A stretch of 64,000 nucleotides of DNA from CAVQBJ01 sp963710725 (GTDB lineage: Bacteria; Actinomycetota; Thermoleophilia; Solirubrobacterales; Solirubrobacteraceae). The position numbers were made by a program, and so were the translations under genes. The stretch covers positions 1,302,001 through 1,366,000 of the forward strand of contig CAVQBJ010000008.1 in NCBI GenBank assembly GCA_963710725.1, read 5' to 3'. Each line of letters opens with the position of its first letter. Positions within the stretch are counted from its first letter, which is position 1. Under the pieces are notes generated by a model. The model was not told the origin of the DNA and ran no database searches. It worked only from the letters and a program-made list of their open reading frames with translations. Positions 45,392-54,316 of this stretch are shown one piece after another.

Positions 45392-47048
45392 ATGATGAGA
45401 GACGGACATCCATCGGCAGGTGGGTCACGATTTCGGCCAGCACGTTGGCTGGCGATTCTTGGAGCGGCGGGAGTGCTCGTCGTAGGGGCAGTCGCCGCAT
45501 CGGCGCCCGCTTCAGGCGCGGCGGCCGCGCCAGCAGCCACACAGACCGGCACCATCTGGATTCCGCTCATCTGCAATCTCGGAGTGGTGGTGGTGGACGT
45601 GGGCGCAGCGTTCACCGCGACCGTGCCGACGTCGGTGACGCCGGGTGAGGAGTTCGACCTGCAGGACGCGTTCGCGACGATCGACATCCCTGCGCTGTCG
45701 GCGAACTCCTCGGCGTTTGCCTTCGGCAACCCGAATCAGGTTGAGGGCGTGGTGACGACCTTCGACACGAACCTGAGTAATGCGGTCGCTCCGACGCTGG
45801 TCAACGCGGACACGTCTCGCGTGAGCGGTGGCGGCGCGTGGATGGAGCCTGCGGCCGATGGCGGCGTCTCGGCGGACCCGAACGTCGGTGACCCGACCGG
45901 TTCCCCGGCGGTCATCAACCTCGTCGCCGCGGCGCAGCCGGATAACGCGGATGCTCCGAGCCCGCTCGATCCGCTGGTCAACGGTCCGAGCCCGCTCGCC
46001 GGCTTCACCGCGTATCCCGAGCCGCCGCTGATGGGCGTGTTCTCGTGGGGGCCCGCGCCGGTCGACGGGTCGGGCATGGACGGAACGCCCGGCGGCAACC
46101 CGACGACGAACGCCTACGCGCCGGCACCCGGTACCGGTGGCGGCACCAGCCCGAGCGACGGTACGCCCGATCCGGCCAGCGGTGGCCCGATCCAGGTGAC
46201 CGGTGCGGTCGGACAGGACGTCAAGCTCGGAATCGGCGACCCGAGCCTGCTGACCAAGATCGGCAAGTCGAGCTACACGTTCGCCGTCAACAACGACATC
46301 TTCTTCGACGAGACGACGAGCTCGCCGCCCGGTTGGAGCGGTGACACCCCGGTCGAGTGCGGCATCGACACCTCGGCGCAAGCGGTGCCGTCGCCCAATC
46401 CGAGCTACATCCCGGTCTCGCAGGGGATCTCGATCCCGATCGTGACGACGACGACAACCACCACGACGACGCCGACGACCACGACGACGACCACGACGCC
46501 GACGACAACCACGACGTCGAAGACCACCACCACGACGCCAACCACCACCACGACGTCGAAGACCACGACGACGACCACGACGACGTCGAAGACCACTACC
46601 ACCACCACGACGCCGACCACCACGACGACGTCGAAGACCACCACCACGACGCCAACCACCACCACGACGTCGAAGACCACCACCACGACGCGCAGACCAC
46701 CACCACGACGACTCGAAGACCACCACGACAACGACCACCACGACGTCTGCTGGTGGGCCGTCCGTGATCGACGTCTTCCCGCATCTCGGGAAGTCGTGGT
46801 CGTTCGTCTTGGTCGTCGGTCAGGGCCTGTCCAACGCCTCGGAGGTCGACTTCGGCACGCAGCCGGCGATCTTCCTCCAGCTCGATAGCAGCCTGATCCT
46901 CGCGCTCGCGCCACCCGAGCCGACGGGCACGAAGGTGGACGTCACGGTCACCACGCCGCTCGGAACGAGCGCAACAACGCCCGCCGATGGCTTCACGTTC
47001 GCGCCCGGATCCGGGGACGTGTTCGGATTCCCGATCCTCGGGTTCTGA
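45392..47048 (+). CDS. Secreted Thr-rich TIG-domain protein, paralogue 2, frameshifted in the linker
   Basis: From ATG 45392 the signal peptide (LAILGAAGVLVVGAVAASAP) and head domain closely follow paralogue 1. The Thr-rich linker runs to about 46,690. There, sequence that departs from the repeat pattern (near CGCGCAGACC and ACGACTCGAAG) adds a net four bases, and the frame leaves the TIG domain. The TIG domain is intact one frame over (SVIDVFPHLGKSWSFVLVVG, FGTQPAIFLQLDSSLILALA) to the TGA at 47048. Read as given, the protein would end in an unrelated Arg/His tail at 46888. This may be slippage in a repeat (possibly reversible) or assembly error in low-complexity DNA. Confidence 0.65.
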
Positions 47049-47088
47049 GGAGGCCGGTCTCGGCGACCGCAGACCGCAGTTGAGCATC

Positions 47089-47119
47089 GGAGGAGCCGCC
47101 CCATACGGGCGGCTCCTCC
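47089..47119 (+). terminator. Hairpin terminator after paralogue 2
   Basis: A perfect 13-bp stem, GGAGGAGCCGCCC and GGGCGGCTCCTCC, with a 5-base loop, 40 bases after the stop. Confidence 0.8.
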
Positions 47120-47202
47120 CCGTTCTGGCGCCGGCAACCACCTCAGCCGCCATCTCGGCCGCGGAAGGTGGTTCCGCAGAACTTGCGCAACCACGTTAGG
47201 AT

Positions 47203-47231
47203 TTGACAGACTTCCGCCGGCGTACGGTGGT
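47203..47231 (+). promoter_or_regulatory. Promoter of the third TIG-domain paralogue
   Basis: TTGACA (47203-47208), 17-base spacer, GGTGGT (47226-47231). The -35 and spacing are kept, but the -10 is weaker than in the other two copies. Confidence 0.55.
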
Positions 47232-47337
47232 CGCGGCCTCCGCGGCCGCCCTCGCAGCGGTAGATGGGTCAACGACAAGCCACGCGGTTCGCCACGGCGT
47301 ACCGCGGCACCGAACGATTTCGGGGAGGGGCATATAG

Positions 47338-49050
47338 ATGCGGCGAGATGGAAACTCACCGTCGGGCGGGCCACGATTCCGGCCAGCACGGTGGCTCGCA
47401 ACACTTGGCGCAAGCGCAGTACTCATCGTTGGAGCCATCGCGGCTTCGGCGCCAGCTTCAAGCGTGGCCGCTTCGGGCGGCACGCAGACGGGGACCATCT
47501 GGATCCCGCTCATCTGCAACCTCGGAGTCGTGACGGTCGACGTGGGCGCGGCGTTCACCGCCACCCTGCCGACCTCGGTCACGCCGGGCGAGGAGTTCAA
47601 CCTGCAGGACGCCTTCGCGACGATCGACATTCCGGCCCAGGCCGCAAACGCCTCGGCGTTTGCGTTCGGTAACCCGGATGAGGTCGAGGGCGTCGTGTCG
47701 ACGTTCGATACCAACGTGACGAACGGCATCGCGCCGACCCTGGTCAACGCGGATACCTCGCGGGTGAGCGGTGGTGGCGCGTGGTCTGAGCCGGCCACTG
47801 ATGGTGGCGTCTCGGCCGATCCGACCATCGGCGACCCGACCGGCTCGCCGGCGGTCATCAACCTCGTGGCCGCGGCACAGCCGCCGAACACGAGCCTGAC
47901 CGATCCGCTGATCGTCGGTCCGAGCCCGCTCGCCGGCTTCCCGGCCTACCCCGAGCCGCCGCTGATGGGCGTGTTCTCCTGGGGTCCGGCTCCGGTCGAC
48001 GGCTCTGGCAAGGACGGTACTGCCGGCGGCAACCCGACGACGAACGCGTATGCGCCGGCGCCGGGTACCAGCGGCGGAACGAGCCCGACCGACGGGACGC
48101 CCGATCCGGCCACCGGTGGCCCGGTCGAGGTCACCGGCTCGGTTGGTCAGGACGTCAACCTCGGCATCGGTAACCCGAGCGATCTCATCAAGATCGGTAA
48201 GACGAGCTACACGTTCGCGGTCAACAACGACATCTTCTTCGACGAGACGACGAGTTCGCCGGCTGGTTGGAGCGGAGACACCCCGGTCGAGTGCGGCATC
48301 GACACGTCGGCTAACGCCGTGCCGTCGCCGAACCCGAGCTACTTCCCGGTCTCGACCGGGATCTCGATCCCGATCGTGAGCTCGACGACGACGACAACCA
48401 CGACAACGACGCCGACGACCACCACCACCACGACGACGACGCCGACCACGACGACGACGACGCCGACGACAACCACCACGACGACGACGCCGACCACGAC
48501 GACGACGACGCCGACGACAACCACCACGACAACGTCGAAGACCACGACCACCACCACGACGCCGACCACCACGACGACGTCGAAGACCACGACAACCACC
48601 ACGACGCCGACCACCACGACGACGTCGAAGACGACAACCACCACGACGACGCCGACCACCACGACGACGTCGAAGACCACGACCACCACGACGACGCCGA
48701 CCACCACGACGACGACGTCGAAGACCACCACGACGACGACCACGACGACGACGAAGTCGGCCAGCGCGCCGATCGTCAACTTCGTGCTCCCGCACGTCGG
48801 GCGGACGTTCTCGCCGGTTCTGATCTTCGGTCAGAATCTGGGCAGCGCCACGCAGGTGAGCTTCGGCTCGCAGCCGGCGATCTTCCTCCAGCTCGGAGGG
48901 AATCTGATCATCGCGCTCGCGCCGCAGCAGCCAGCGGGCACGGTGGACGTCACGGTCACCACGCCAGGCGGAACGAGCGCCACCTCGAGCGGCGATCGCT
49001 TCCGTTACACAGGCGGAAGCGGGTTCGGGTTCACTGGACTCGGATTCTGA
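47338..49050 (+). CDS. Secreted Thr-rich TIG-domain protein, paralogue 3
   Basis: 570 residues, intact. The signal peptide includes LATLGASAVLIVGAIAASAP. The head domain matches the other two (TGTIWIPLICNLGVVTVDVG, PTSVTPGEEFNLQDAFATID, YTFAVNNDIFFDETTSSPAG). The linker is built from short TTTTTTPTT and TTSKTT units without the 26-residue repeat of paralogue 1, so stalk length and composition vary between copies. The C-terminal TIG-like domain reads VNFVLPHVGRTFSPVLIFGQ, FGSQPAIFLQLGGNLIIALA and VDVTVTTPGGTSATSSGDRF. It is likely exported and surface-exposed. Function unknown. Confidence 0.75.
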   Translation: MRRDGNSPSGGPRFRPARWLATLGASAVLIVGAIAASAPASSVAASGGTQTGTIWIPLICNLGVVTVDVGAAFTATLPTSVTPGEEFNLQDAFATIDIPAQAANASAFAFGNPDEVEGVVSTFDTNVTNGIAPTLVNADTSRVSGGGAWSEPATDGGVSADPTIGDPTGSPAVINLVAAAQPPNTSLTDPLIVGPSPLAGFPAYPEPPLMGVFSWGPAPVDGSGKDGTAGGNPTTNAYAPAPGTSGGTSPTDGTPDPATGGPVEVTGSVGQDVNLGIGNPSDLIKIGKTSYTFAVNNDIFFDETTSSPAGWSGDTPVECGIDTSANAVPSPNPSYFPVSTGISIPIVSSTTTTTTTTTPTTTTTTTTTPTTTTTTPTTTTTTTTPTTTTTTPTTTTTTTSKTTTTTTTPTTTTTSKTTTTTTTPTTTTTSKTTTTTTTPTTTTTSKTTTTTTTPTTTTTTSKTTTTTTTTTTKSASAPIVNFVLPHVGRTFSPVLIFGQNLGSATQVSFGSQPAIFLQLGGNLIIALAPQQPAGTVDVTVTTPGGTSATSSGDRFRYTGGSGFGFTGLGF

Positions 49051-49075
49051 GGACCGTCACACGTAGTTGAGAACG

Positions 49076-49106
49076 AGAGGGGCCGCCCCGTCGGGGCGGC
49101 CCCTCT
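49076..49106 (+). terminator. Hairpin terminator after paralogue 3
   Basis: A perfect 14-bp stem, AGAGGGGCCGCCCC and GGGGCGGCCCCTCT, with a 3-base loop, 25 bases after the stop. Confidence 0.85.
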
Positions 49107-49194
49107 TGCGTTCCGGGCCCCGCTTCGTCGGCGCCCGAGCACCGCCCGGCGCGGGACATGGCCGCGGACAACCAGCCGGTAGGGTGCCGCGCAC

Positions 49195-50322
49195 ATGTCA
49201 GTCCAGGTGACCACGGTGCGCCGCCCGAGCGACCTGCGGGCGTTCGTCGCCCTGCCGTACCGGTTGCATGCCGGCACGCCCTGGGTGCCGCCGCTGCGGC
49301 TCGAGCGCTACCTGTTCCTGAGCCGGCGGCTGAACGCCTTCTTCAAACACGGGCGGGCCCAGTACTTCCTTGCCCGTCGCGACGGGCGCGTGGTCGGTCG
49401 GATCACCGCACAGATCGACGACGCCTTCAACGCGTATCACGGCAACGCCTGGGGCATGTTCGGCTTCCTCGAGTTCGAGGACGACGCCGAGGTGCTCGCC
49501 GCGCTGCTGGTCGCGGCCGAGAGATGGCTGCGCGCCCGCGGGCGCGACCGCATGCTCGGGCCGATGGACTTCACGATGAACGACGAGAGCGGCGTGCTCA
49601 TCGAGGGGTTCGAGCGAGAGCCGATGATCAAGCAGCCCTGGCAGCCGCCGTACTACCGGGCCCGCCTCGAGGAGGCCGGATTGGCCAAGGCGATGGACCT
49701 GTATATGTGGGAGCTCGAACTTGCCGACCGCGCCAGCATGCGACCGATCATGTTCAAGCTCGCGGAGGAGCTCCAGGACCGGCACGGCATCCGCATCCGC
49801 AAGATGAGCCGACGCCGCCTGCGACGCGAGATGGACGAGTTCGCCACGGTCTACAACTCCGCCTGGGCACGCAACTGGGGCTTCTCCCCGTACGGCAAGG
49901 AGGACCTCGACGGCCTTGCCGAGGAGCTGCAGCTCGTCTATGACCGCGACTGGTTCATGATCGCCGAGAACGACTCCGAGACGGTCGCGATGGCCATCAC
50001 GATCCCGGACATCAACCAGGTGCTCGCGCGCATGCGCGGCCGTCTGCTGCCGCTCGGCTGGTGGTACTTCCTACGAAAGCGAGCGATCATGGACCGCGTG
50101 CGCGTCGGCTTTCTCGGGGTGCGCCCCGAGTACGAGCACACCGGCGTCGCCGCCGGGCTCTACGTCGAGCACTTCAACGTCGCCGAGCGCACGCATCGCA
50201 AGCGCGGCGAGATGGGCTGGATCCTCGAGACCAATCGCCCGATGAACCGTGCCATGGAGCGCATGAACGGGCGCATCGTCAAGCGCTATCGCGTGTATGA
50301 GCGCGAGCTGGCCAGCGCCTGA
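49195..50322 (+). CDS. GNAT-fold N-acetyltransferase-like protein (YghO type)
   Basis: 375 residues. The N-terminal half has FVALPYRLHAGTPWVPPLRL, RAQYFLARRDGRVVGRITAQ, WGMFGFLEFEDDAEVLAALL and GPMDFTMNDESGVLIEGFER, all typical of a family of long double-GNAT proteins of unknown substrate. The C-terminal half has NSAWARNWGFSPYGKEDLDG and RVGFLGVRPEYEHTGVAAGL, resembling the acetyl-CoA site, and ILETNRPMNRAMERMNGRIV. It is cytoplasmic. The start at ATG 49195 fits the family. It is a single gene after the TIG array. Confidence 0.8.
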   Translation: MSVQVTTVRRPSDLRAFVALPYRLHAGTPWVPPLRLERYLFLSRRLNAFFKHGRAQYFLARRDGRVVGRITAQIDDAFNAYHGNAWGMFGFLEFEDDAEVLAALLVAAERWLRARGRDRMLGPMDFTMNDESGVLIEGFEREPMIKQPWQPPYYRARLEEAGLAKAMDLYMWELELADRASMRPIMFKLAEELQDRHGIRIRKMSRRRLRREMDEFATVYNSAWARNWGFSPYGKEDLDGLAEELQLVYDRDWFMIAENDSETVAMAITIPDINQVLARMRGRLLPLGWWYFLRKRAIMDRVRVGFLGVRPEYEHTGVAAGLYVEHFNVAERTHRKRGEMGWILETNRPMNRAMERMNGRIVKRYRVYERELASA

Positions 50323-50405
50323 CGACGACCCGTACGAGGACCGCGCCGGAATCTTCGAGGTGAAGTAGCCGAGGCGGCGCCCGCGGCCAGTAGCATCCGC
50401 CGACC

Positions 50406-50984
50406 ATGGACGAGCGTGAATCACCGAGCGCCCGCCCCGCGGTCGCCGTGCGTGAGGCGACCCCGGCCGACGCCGAGGCTATCGCCCGCGCCCACGTCCG
50501 CTCCTGGCAGGTCGGCTACGAGGGACTGATGCCGCGTAAGGTGCTCGGCGAGCTGTCGGTCTACGACCGCGGGCGGCGCTGGGAGACGATCCTCACCGCC
50601 GACCGCTCGGCGGACACGTGGACGACCGTCGCCGAGGCGGGCGGCGAGATCGTCGCGTTCGCCGGCGGCGGGCCGAGCCGCGACGAGGACACGGCCGGCG
50701 GCGGCGAGCTGTACGCGATCTACGTCGCGCCCGAGCACTGGAACGAGGGCGTCGGCTCCGCGCTCATGGACGACGCCCTGCGGCGACTCAGCGTCGGCGG
50801 CGCCGCCCACGCGACGCTGTGGGTGCTCGAGGACAACGCTCGTGGTCGCCACTTCTACGAGCGCTGCGGCTGGAGCGCCGACGGCTCGCGTAGGCCGATC
50901 GAGCTGCTGGGCGGCGTCGTGACGGCGATGTGCGTTCGCTACCGGATCACATTCCTCCAAGACGGCGACGCCGCCGCGGTCTAA
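50406..50984 (+). CDS. GNAT-family N-acetyltransferase
   Basis: 192 residues with a standard GNAT fold: an N-terminal strand-helix (VAVREATPADAEAIARAHVR, SWQVGYEGLMPR), then ELYAIYVAPEHWNEGVGSAL carrying the acetyl-CoA pyrophosphate-binding pattern (Q/R-x-x-G-x-G/A variant, NEGVGSAL). WVLEDNARGRHFYERCGW completes the fold. The acceptor is unknown. ATG 50406 follows a -10-like TAGCAT by nine bases with no ribosome site, suggesting a short or absent leader. It is followed within 33 bases by a VOC gene on the same strand. Confidence 0.88.
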   Translation: MDERESPSARPAVAVREATPADAEAIARAHVRSWQVGYEGLMPRKVLGELSVYDRGRRWETILTADRSADTWTTVAEAGGEIVAFAGGGPSRDEDTAGGGELYAIYVAPEHWNEGVGSALMDDALRRLSVGGAAHATLWVLEDNARGRHFYERCGWSADGSRRPIELLGGVVTAMCVRYRITFLQDGDAAAV

Positions 50985-51016
50985 CCTGCCGCCGACACCA
51001 TCGGCAGGAGGACTTG

Positions 51017-51421
51017 ATGACTGGCGACCAGACCATCTTCCCGGCGCTGCGCTACCGCGACGCCAACGCCGCGATCGAATGGCTCGAGCGCGCGTTCGGC
51101 TTCACCGAGAAGGCCGTCTACCGGGGCGACGACGGCACCGTGCACCACGCCGAGCTCGCCTTCGGCCGTGACCTCGTCATGCTCGGGCAATTCAACGCGG
51201 CGGGGGTGATGGGCGGCCATCCGCCCGACCCGCTCGCCTCGACCCTCAGCCTGTACCTCGTCGTCGCGGACCCCGACGCACAGCACGACCGCGCGAAGGC
51301 TGCCGGCGCGCGGATCGTGCGCGAGCTGACCGACACCGAGTACGGCTCGCGCGAGTTCACCGCACGCGACCTGGAGGGCAACATGTGGTCGTTCGGGACC
51401 TACCAGCCGCACGCGAATTGA
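51017..51421 (+). CDS. VOC-family (glyoxalase/bleomycin-resistance-like) protein
   Basis: 134 residues. A paired beta-alpha-beta-beta-beta fold: IFPALRYRDANAAIEWLERA, FGFTEKAVYRGDDGTVHHAE, then LSLYLVVADPDAQHDRAKAA and SREFTARDLEGNMWSFGTYQ. Members bind a metal and a small molecule, and act in detoxification or resistance. ATG 51017 was chosen because GGAGGA precedes it; the longer reading adds an Arg-rich, non-family stretch. It is the first of three closely spaced plus-strand genes (VOC, YCII, sigma factor). Confidence 0.88.
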   Translation: MTGDQTIFPALRYRDANAAIEWLERAFGFTEKAVYRGDDGTVHHAELAFGRDLVMLGQFNAAGVMGGHPPDPLASTLSLYLVVADPDAQHDRAKAAGARIVRELTDTEYGSREFTARDLEGNMWSFGTYQPHAN

Positions 51422-51503
51422 GATCGCGTGTCGATTTCGCGTCGCCTCGTTCGACGCGGTGGTGAGCAGGGCAAAACACGGACAACGAACGAGGAGCGAC
51501 GAC

Positions 51504-51920
51504 ATGCGATTCATGATGTTCATCTACCCGGCGATCTCCGAGCAGGACTGGGAGCCGTCGGCGGAGGCGGTCGGGGCGATGTCGAGGTACAACGAGGAGC
51601 TGACGAAGGCCGGAGCGCTGCTCGCGCTCGACGGCCTGCGCCCGCCCTCGGACGGCGCCCGCGTCTCGCGCCCGGTGCCCGGCGGCCCGGCGACGGTCAC
51701 CGACGGGCCGTTCAGTGAGGCCAAGGAGGTCGTTGGCGGCTACTGGATCATCCAGGCCAAGTCCCGCGAGGAGGCGATCGAGTGGGCGTCGCGGTGCCCG
51801 ATCGGCGGCGAGACGTTCATCGAGGTGCGACCCATCTTCGAGATGTCCGACTTCTCGCCCGAGCTGCAGGAGGCCGCCGGCCGGTCACAGACGCCGCCCG
51901 AGCAGACGACGGCCGTCTAG
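51504..51920 (+). CDS. YCII/DGPF-domain protein
   Basis: 138 residues from ATG 51504. The YCII-related pattern is clear: MRFMMFIYPAISEQDWEPSA, YNEELTKAGALLALDGLRPP, then the DGPF string in TVTDGPFSEAKEVVGGYWII and EEAIEWASRCPIGGETFIEV. These small ferredoxin-like proteins are very often encoded beside SigJ-like ECF sigma factors, as here (14 bp before the next start). Their function is not established; a regulatory or dehydrochlorinase-like role has been proposed. Confidence 0.9.
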   Translation: MRFMMFIYPAISEQDWEPSAEAVGAMSRYNEELTKAGALLALDGLRPPSDGARVSRPVPGGPATVTDGPFSEAKEVVGGYWIIQAKSREEAIEWASRCPIGGETFIEVRPIFEMSDFSPELQEAAGRSQTPPEQTTAV

Positions 51921-51934
51921 CGCCATCGGTCCAG

Positions 51935-53260
51935 GTGCACAGCGACGTGACCGACCCCGCCGCCGTCGGCGCGGCCCGCGCGGTGGCGGGGCCGGATCAC
52001 GACCGCACTCGCCGGGCGATCGAAGCGGTCTGGCGGATCGAGGCGGCGCGCCTGATCGCCGGCCTCACACGCCTCACGCGCGACGTCGGCGTCGCCGAGG
52101 ACCTGGCGCAGGACGCGCTCGTGGCCGCGCTCGAGCAGTGGCCGGCGTCGGGCGTCCCCGCCAACCCGGGCGCCTGGCTGATGGCGGCCGCCAAGTTCCG
52201 CGCCATCGACCTGTTCCGCCGCAACGAGCGGCTCGAGCGCAAGCAGGAGGAGCTCGCGCGCGACCTGGGGATCCAGCTGGCGATGGGCGCCTCGGATCTC
52301 CACGCCGAGCTCGACGACGGCGTCGGCGATGACCTGCTCAGTCTCATCTTCACCTGCTGCCATCCGGTGCTGCCGACGGAGGCCCGCGTCGCCCTTACGC
52401 TGCGCCTGCTCGGCGGCCTGACGACGCGGGAGATCGCAAGGGCCTTCCTTATCCCTGAGTCGACGCTCGCACAGCGGATCGTGCGGGCCAAGCGCACGCT
52501 GACGAAGGCCCGCGTCCCATTCGAGGTGCCGAGCGGCGAGGAGCTGCACGCGCGCCTGGACTCGGTGCTCGAGGTCGTCTACCTCATCTTCAACGAGGGC
52601 TACGCCGCGACCGCGGGGGCAGACTGGATGCGCCCGGCGCTCTGCGAGGACGCCCTGCGACTCGGGCGCATGCTCGCCGCGCTCGCGCCCGCCGAGCCCG
52701 AGGCGCACGGCCTCGTCGCCCTCATGGAGATCCAGGCCTCGCGCACAGCCGCGCGCCGCGGCCCGTCGGGCGAGCCCGTGCTGCTGCTCGAGCAGGACCG
52801 CGCCCGCTGGGATTGGCTGCTCGTGACGCGCGGGCTCGCCGCGCTGCACCGCGCGGAGGCGCTCGGCGGCGCGACCGGCCCGTACGCCCTGCAGGCGGCC
52901 ATCGCCGCGTGTCATGCGCGCGCCCGGACCGCCGGGCAGACCGACTGGGCGCGCATCGCGGCGCTCTACGACGCGCTCGCTCAGCTCACGCCGTCACCGG
53001 TCGTGGAGCTCAACCGCGGCGTGGCCCACGGGATGGCGTTCGGCCCCGCCGCAGGACTGGCGATCGTCGACGCGCTGCAGAGCGATCCGGCGATGGCAAG
53101 CTACCACCTGCTGCCGAGCGTCCGGGCGGAGCTGCTCGCGAGCCTCGGGCGCCGCGACGAGGCGCGCGCGGAGCTCGCGCGCGCCGCGGCGCTCACGCAT
53201 AACGAGGCCGAGCGGGACCTGTTGCGCGAGCGCGACGCGGCGTACGAGCGGTCTGGTTAG
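51935..53260 (+). CDS. ECF sigma factor with DUF6596-type C-terminal extension
   Basis: 441 residues from GTG 51935, 14 bp after the YCII gene. Sigma region 2: ARLIAGLTRLTRDVGVAEDL followed by AQDALVAALEQWP. Sigma region 4: LTLRLLGGLTTREIARAFLI, then PESTLAQRIVRAKRTL. A ~240-residue helical domain follows (VYLIFNEGYAATAGADWMRP, LCEDALRLGRMLAAL, VELNRGVAHGMAFGP), typical of this ECF group, which has no classical anti-sigma factor. The extension probably controls activity. It is convergent with the SGNH gene, with stops overlapping by four bases. Confidence 0.9.
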   Translation: MHSDVTDPAAVGAARAVAGPDHDRTRRAIEAVWRIEAARLIAGLTRLTRDVGVAEDLAQDALVAALEQWPASGVPANPGAWLMAAAKFRAIDLFRRNERLERKQEELARDLGIQLAMGASDLHAELDDGVGDDLLSLIFTCCHPVLPTEARVALTLRLLGGLTTREIARAFLIPESTLAQRIVRAKRTLTKARVPFEVPSGEELHARLDSVLEVVYLIFNEGYAATAGADWMRPALCEDALRLGRMLAALAPAEPEAHGLVALMEIQASRTAARRGPSGEPVLLLEQDRARWDWLLVTRGLAALHRAEALGGATGPYALQAAIAACHARARTAGQTDWARIAALYDALAQLTPSPVVELNRGVAHGMAFGPAAGLAIVDALQSDPAMASYHLLPSVRAELLASLGRRDEARAELARAAALTHNEAERDLLRERDAAYERSG

Positions 53261-54174
53261 CGCTTCGGCAGCGTCGCCGCCTCGAGCTTGGCGATGATCG
53301 CGTAGCCGGCCGGCTGCATGTGGATGTTGAGGTCCTTGCAGAAGTAGGTCAGCTCGCAGACCCTGGCCACCGGCACCGGCACGGTGCCGTAGGTCGGGAT
53401 CGTGGTGGTCACGAACGGGCCGAAGGCGCCGGTCGCGGTGGTCACGTCGACGAACGACGCGCCGACCGTGGCGTACGCCTTCCTCAGGCCGGGGTTGATC
53501 ACGCTCGCGAACGAGGTGAGCGAGTTGGCGGCGAGGGTGGGGGCGATGGCGCCGAACACGTCCTGACGCACCCACGCTCCGAGCACCACGTCGGGATACG
53601 TCGAACCCACGATGCGCATCGTCTTCCCGCCGGCGGCGCGCAGTTGCCTGACCATCGTCGTCAGGTTGGCCGTCGCCAGGGGCATGTTGTGGGCCACGCA
53701 CGCCGCCGCCGTCGCCGGGTTGGCGATGCAGCCGTCGACGTCGTTACCGCCGATCGAGATCGTGACGAGCCCGACGTGGCCCCTGTGGGCCTTGATGAAG
53801 GCGAGCGCAGCCTGCATCTGGCTCTGGCCCGGGTAGTCGGCCGCGCCGGGCATGAGCCCCGCGGGGGCACAGCCGATCGCGCGCTGCGCCGGCGCCGGGT
53901 TGAGCATCGACGTCGTCGTCGCGCCACCGCAGCCGAAGTTGACGAGCGTGAAGTCGTAGCCGCGCTTGCGGGCCAGCCTCACGAGCATGTTCGGATAGCC
54001 GTTCGTGGTGGCGTGCTGGGGATCGGTGAATCCGACGGCGTACGAGTCGCCGAGCGAGACGTAGAACTGCTTGACGGGCTTGGCCTTGGCCGGGTGGGCG
54101 GCCGAGGCCGTGGGGGCGATGGCCAGCAGCGTCAGCAGGCCGAGGGCCAGAACGCCGGATCGACGGGGCAGCAT
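53257..54174 (-). CDS. Secreted SGNH/GDSL hydrolase
   Basis: 305 residues from ATG 54174. The signal peptide includes VLALGLLTLLAIAPTASAA. The SGNH blocks are FYVSLGDSYAVGFTDPQH (block I Ser), LVNFGCGGATTTSML (block II Gly), GLVTISIGGNDVDGCIANP (block III Asn), and a C-terminal Asp-x-x-His-like region in CKDLNIHMQPAGYAIIAKLE. It should hydrolyse esters of lipids or carbohydrates outside the cell. Several Cys pairs suggest disulphides. The longer reading upstream of ATG 54174 lacks family character. Confidence 0.9.
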   Translation of the reverse strand: MLPRRSGVLALGLLTLLAIAPTASAAHPAKAKPVKQFYVSLGDSYAVGFTDPQHATTNGYPNMLVRLARKRGYDFTLVNFGCGGATTTSMLNPAPAQRAIGCAPAGLMPGAADYPGQSQMQAALAFIKAHRGHVGLVTISIGGNDVDGCIANPATAAACVAHNMPLATANLTTMVRQLRAAGGKTMRIVGSTYPDVVLGAWVRQDVFGAIAPTLAANSLTSFASVINPGLRKAYATVGASFVDVTTATGAFGPFVTTTIPTYGTVPVPVARVCELTYFCKDLNIHMQPAGYAIIAKLEAATLPKR

Positions 54175-54316
54175 GGGGCGCTTCTCCTTCGTTTGCGATA
54201 TCGACGCCACGCCAACGGGGACGGCGTGATGCCTCAGAGCCACATGGAACACCGAGCGGCGGTCCGAAGAGCGGTGGAGCGTGTCCGCAGATGCCGGCCC
54301 GGCCTGGCGGTGACCG

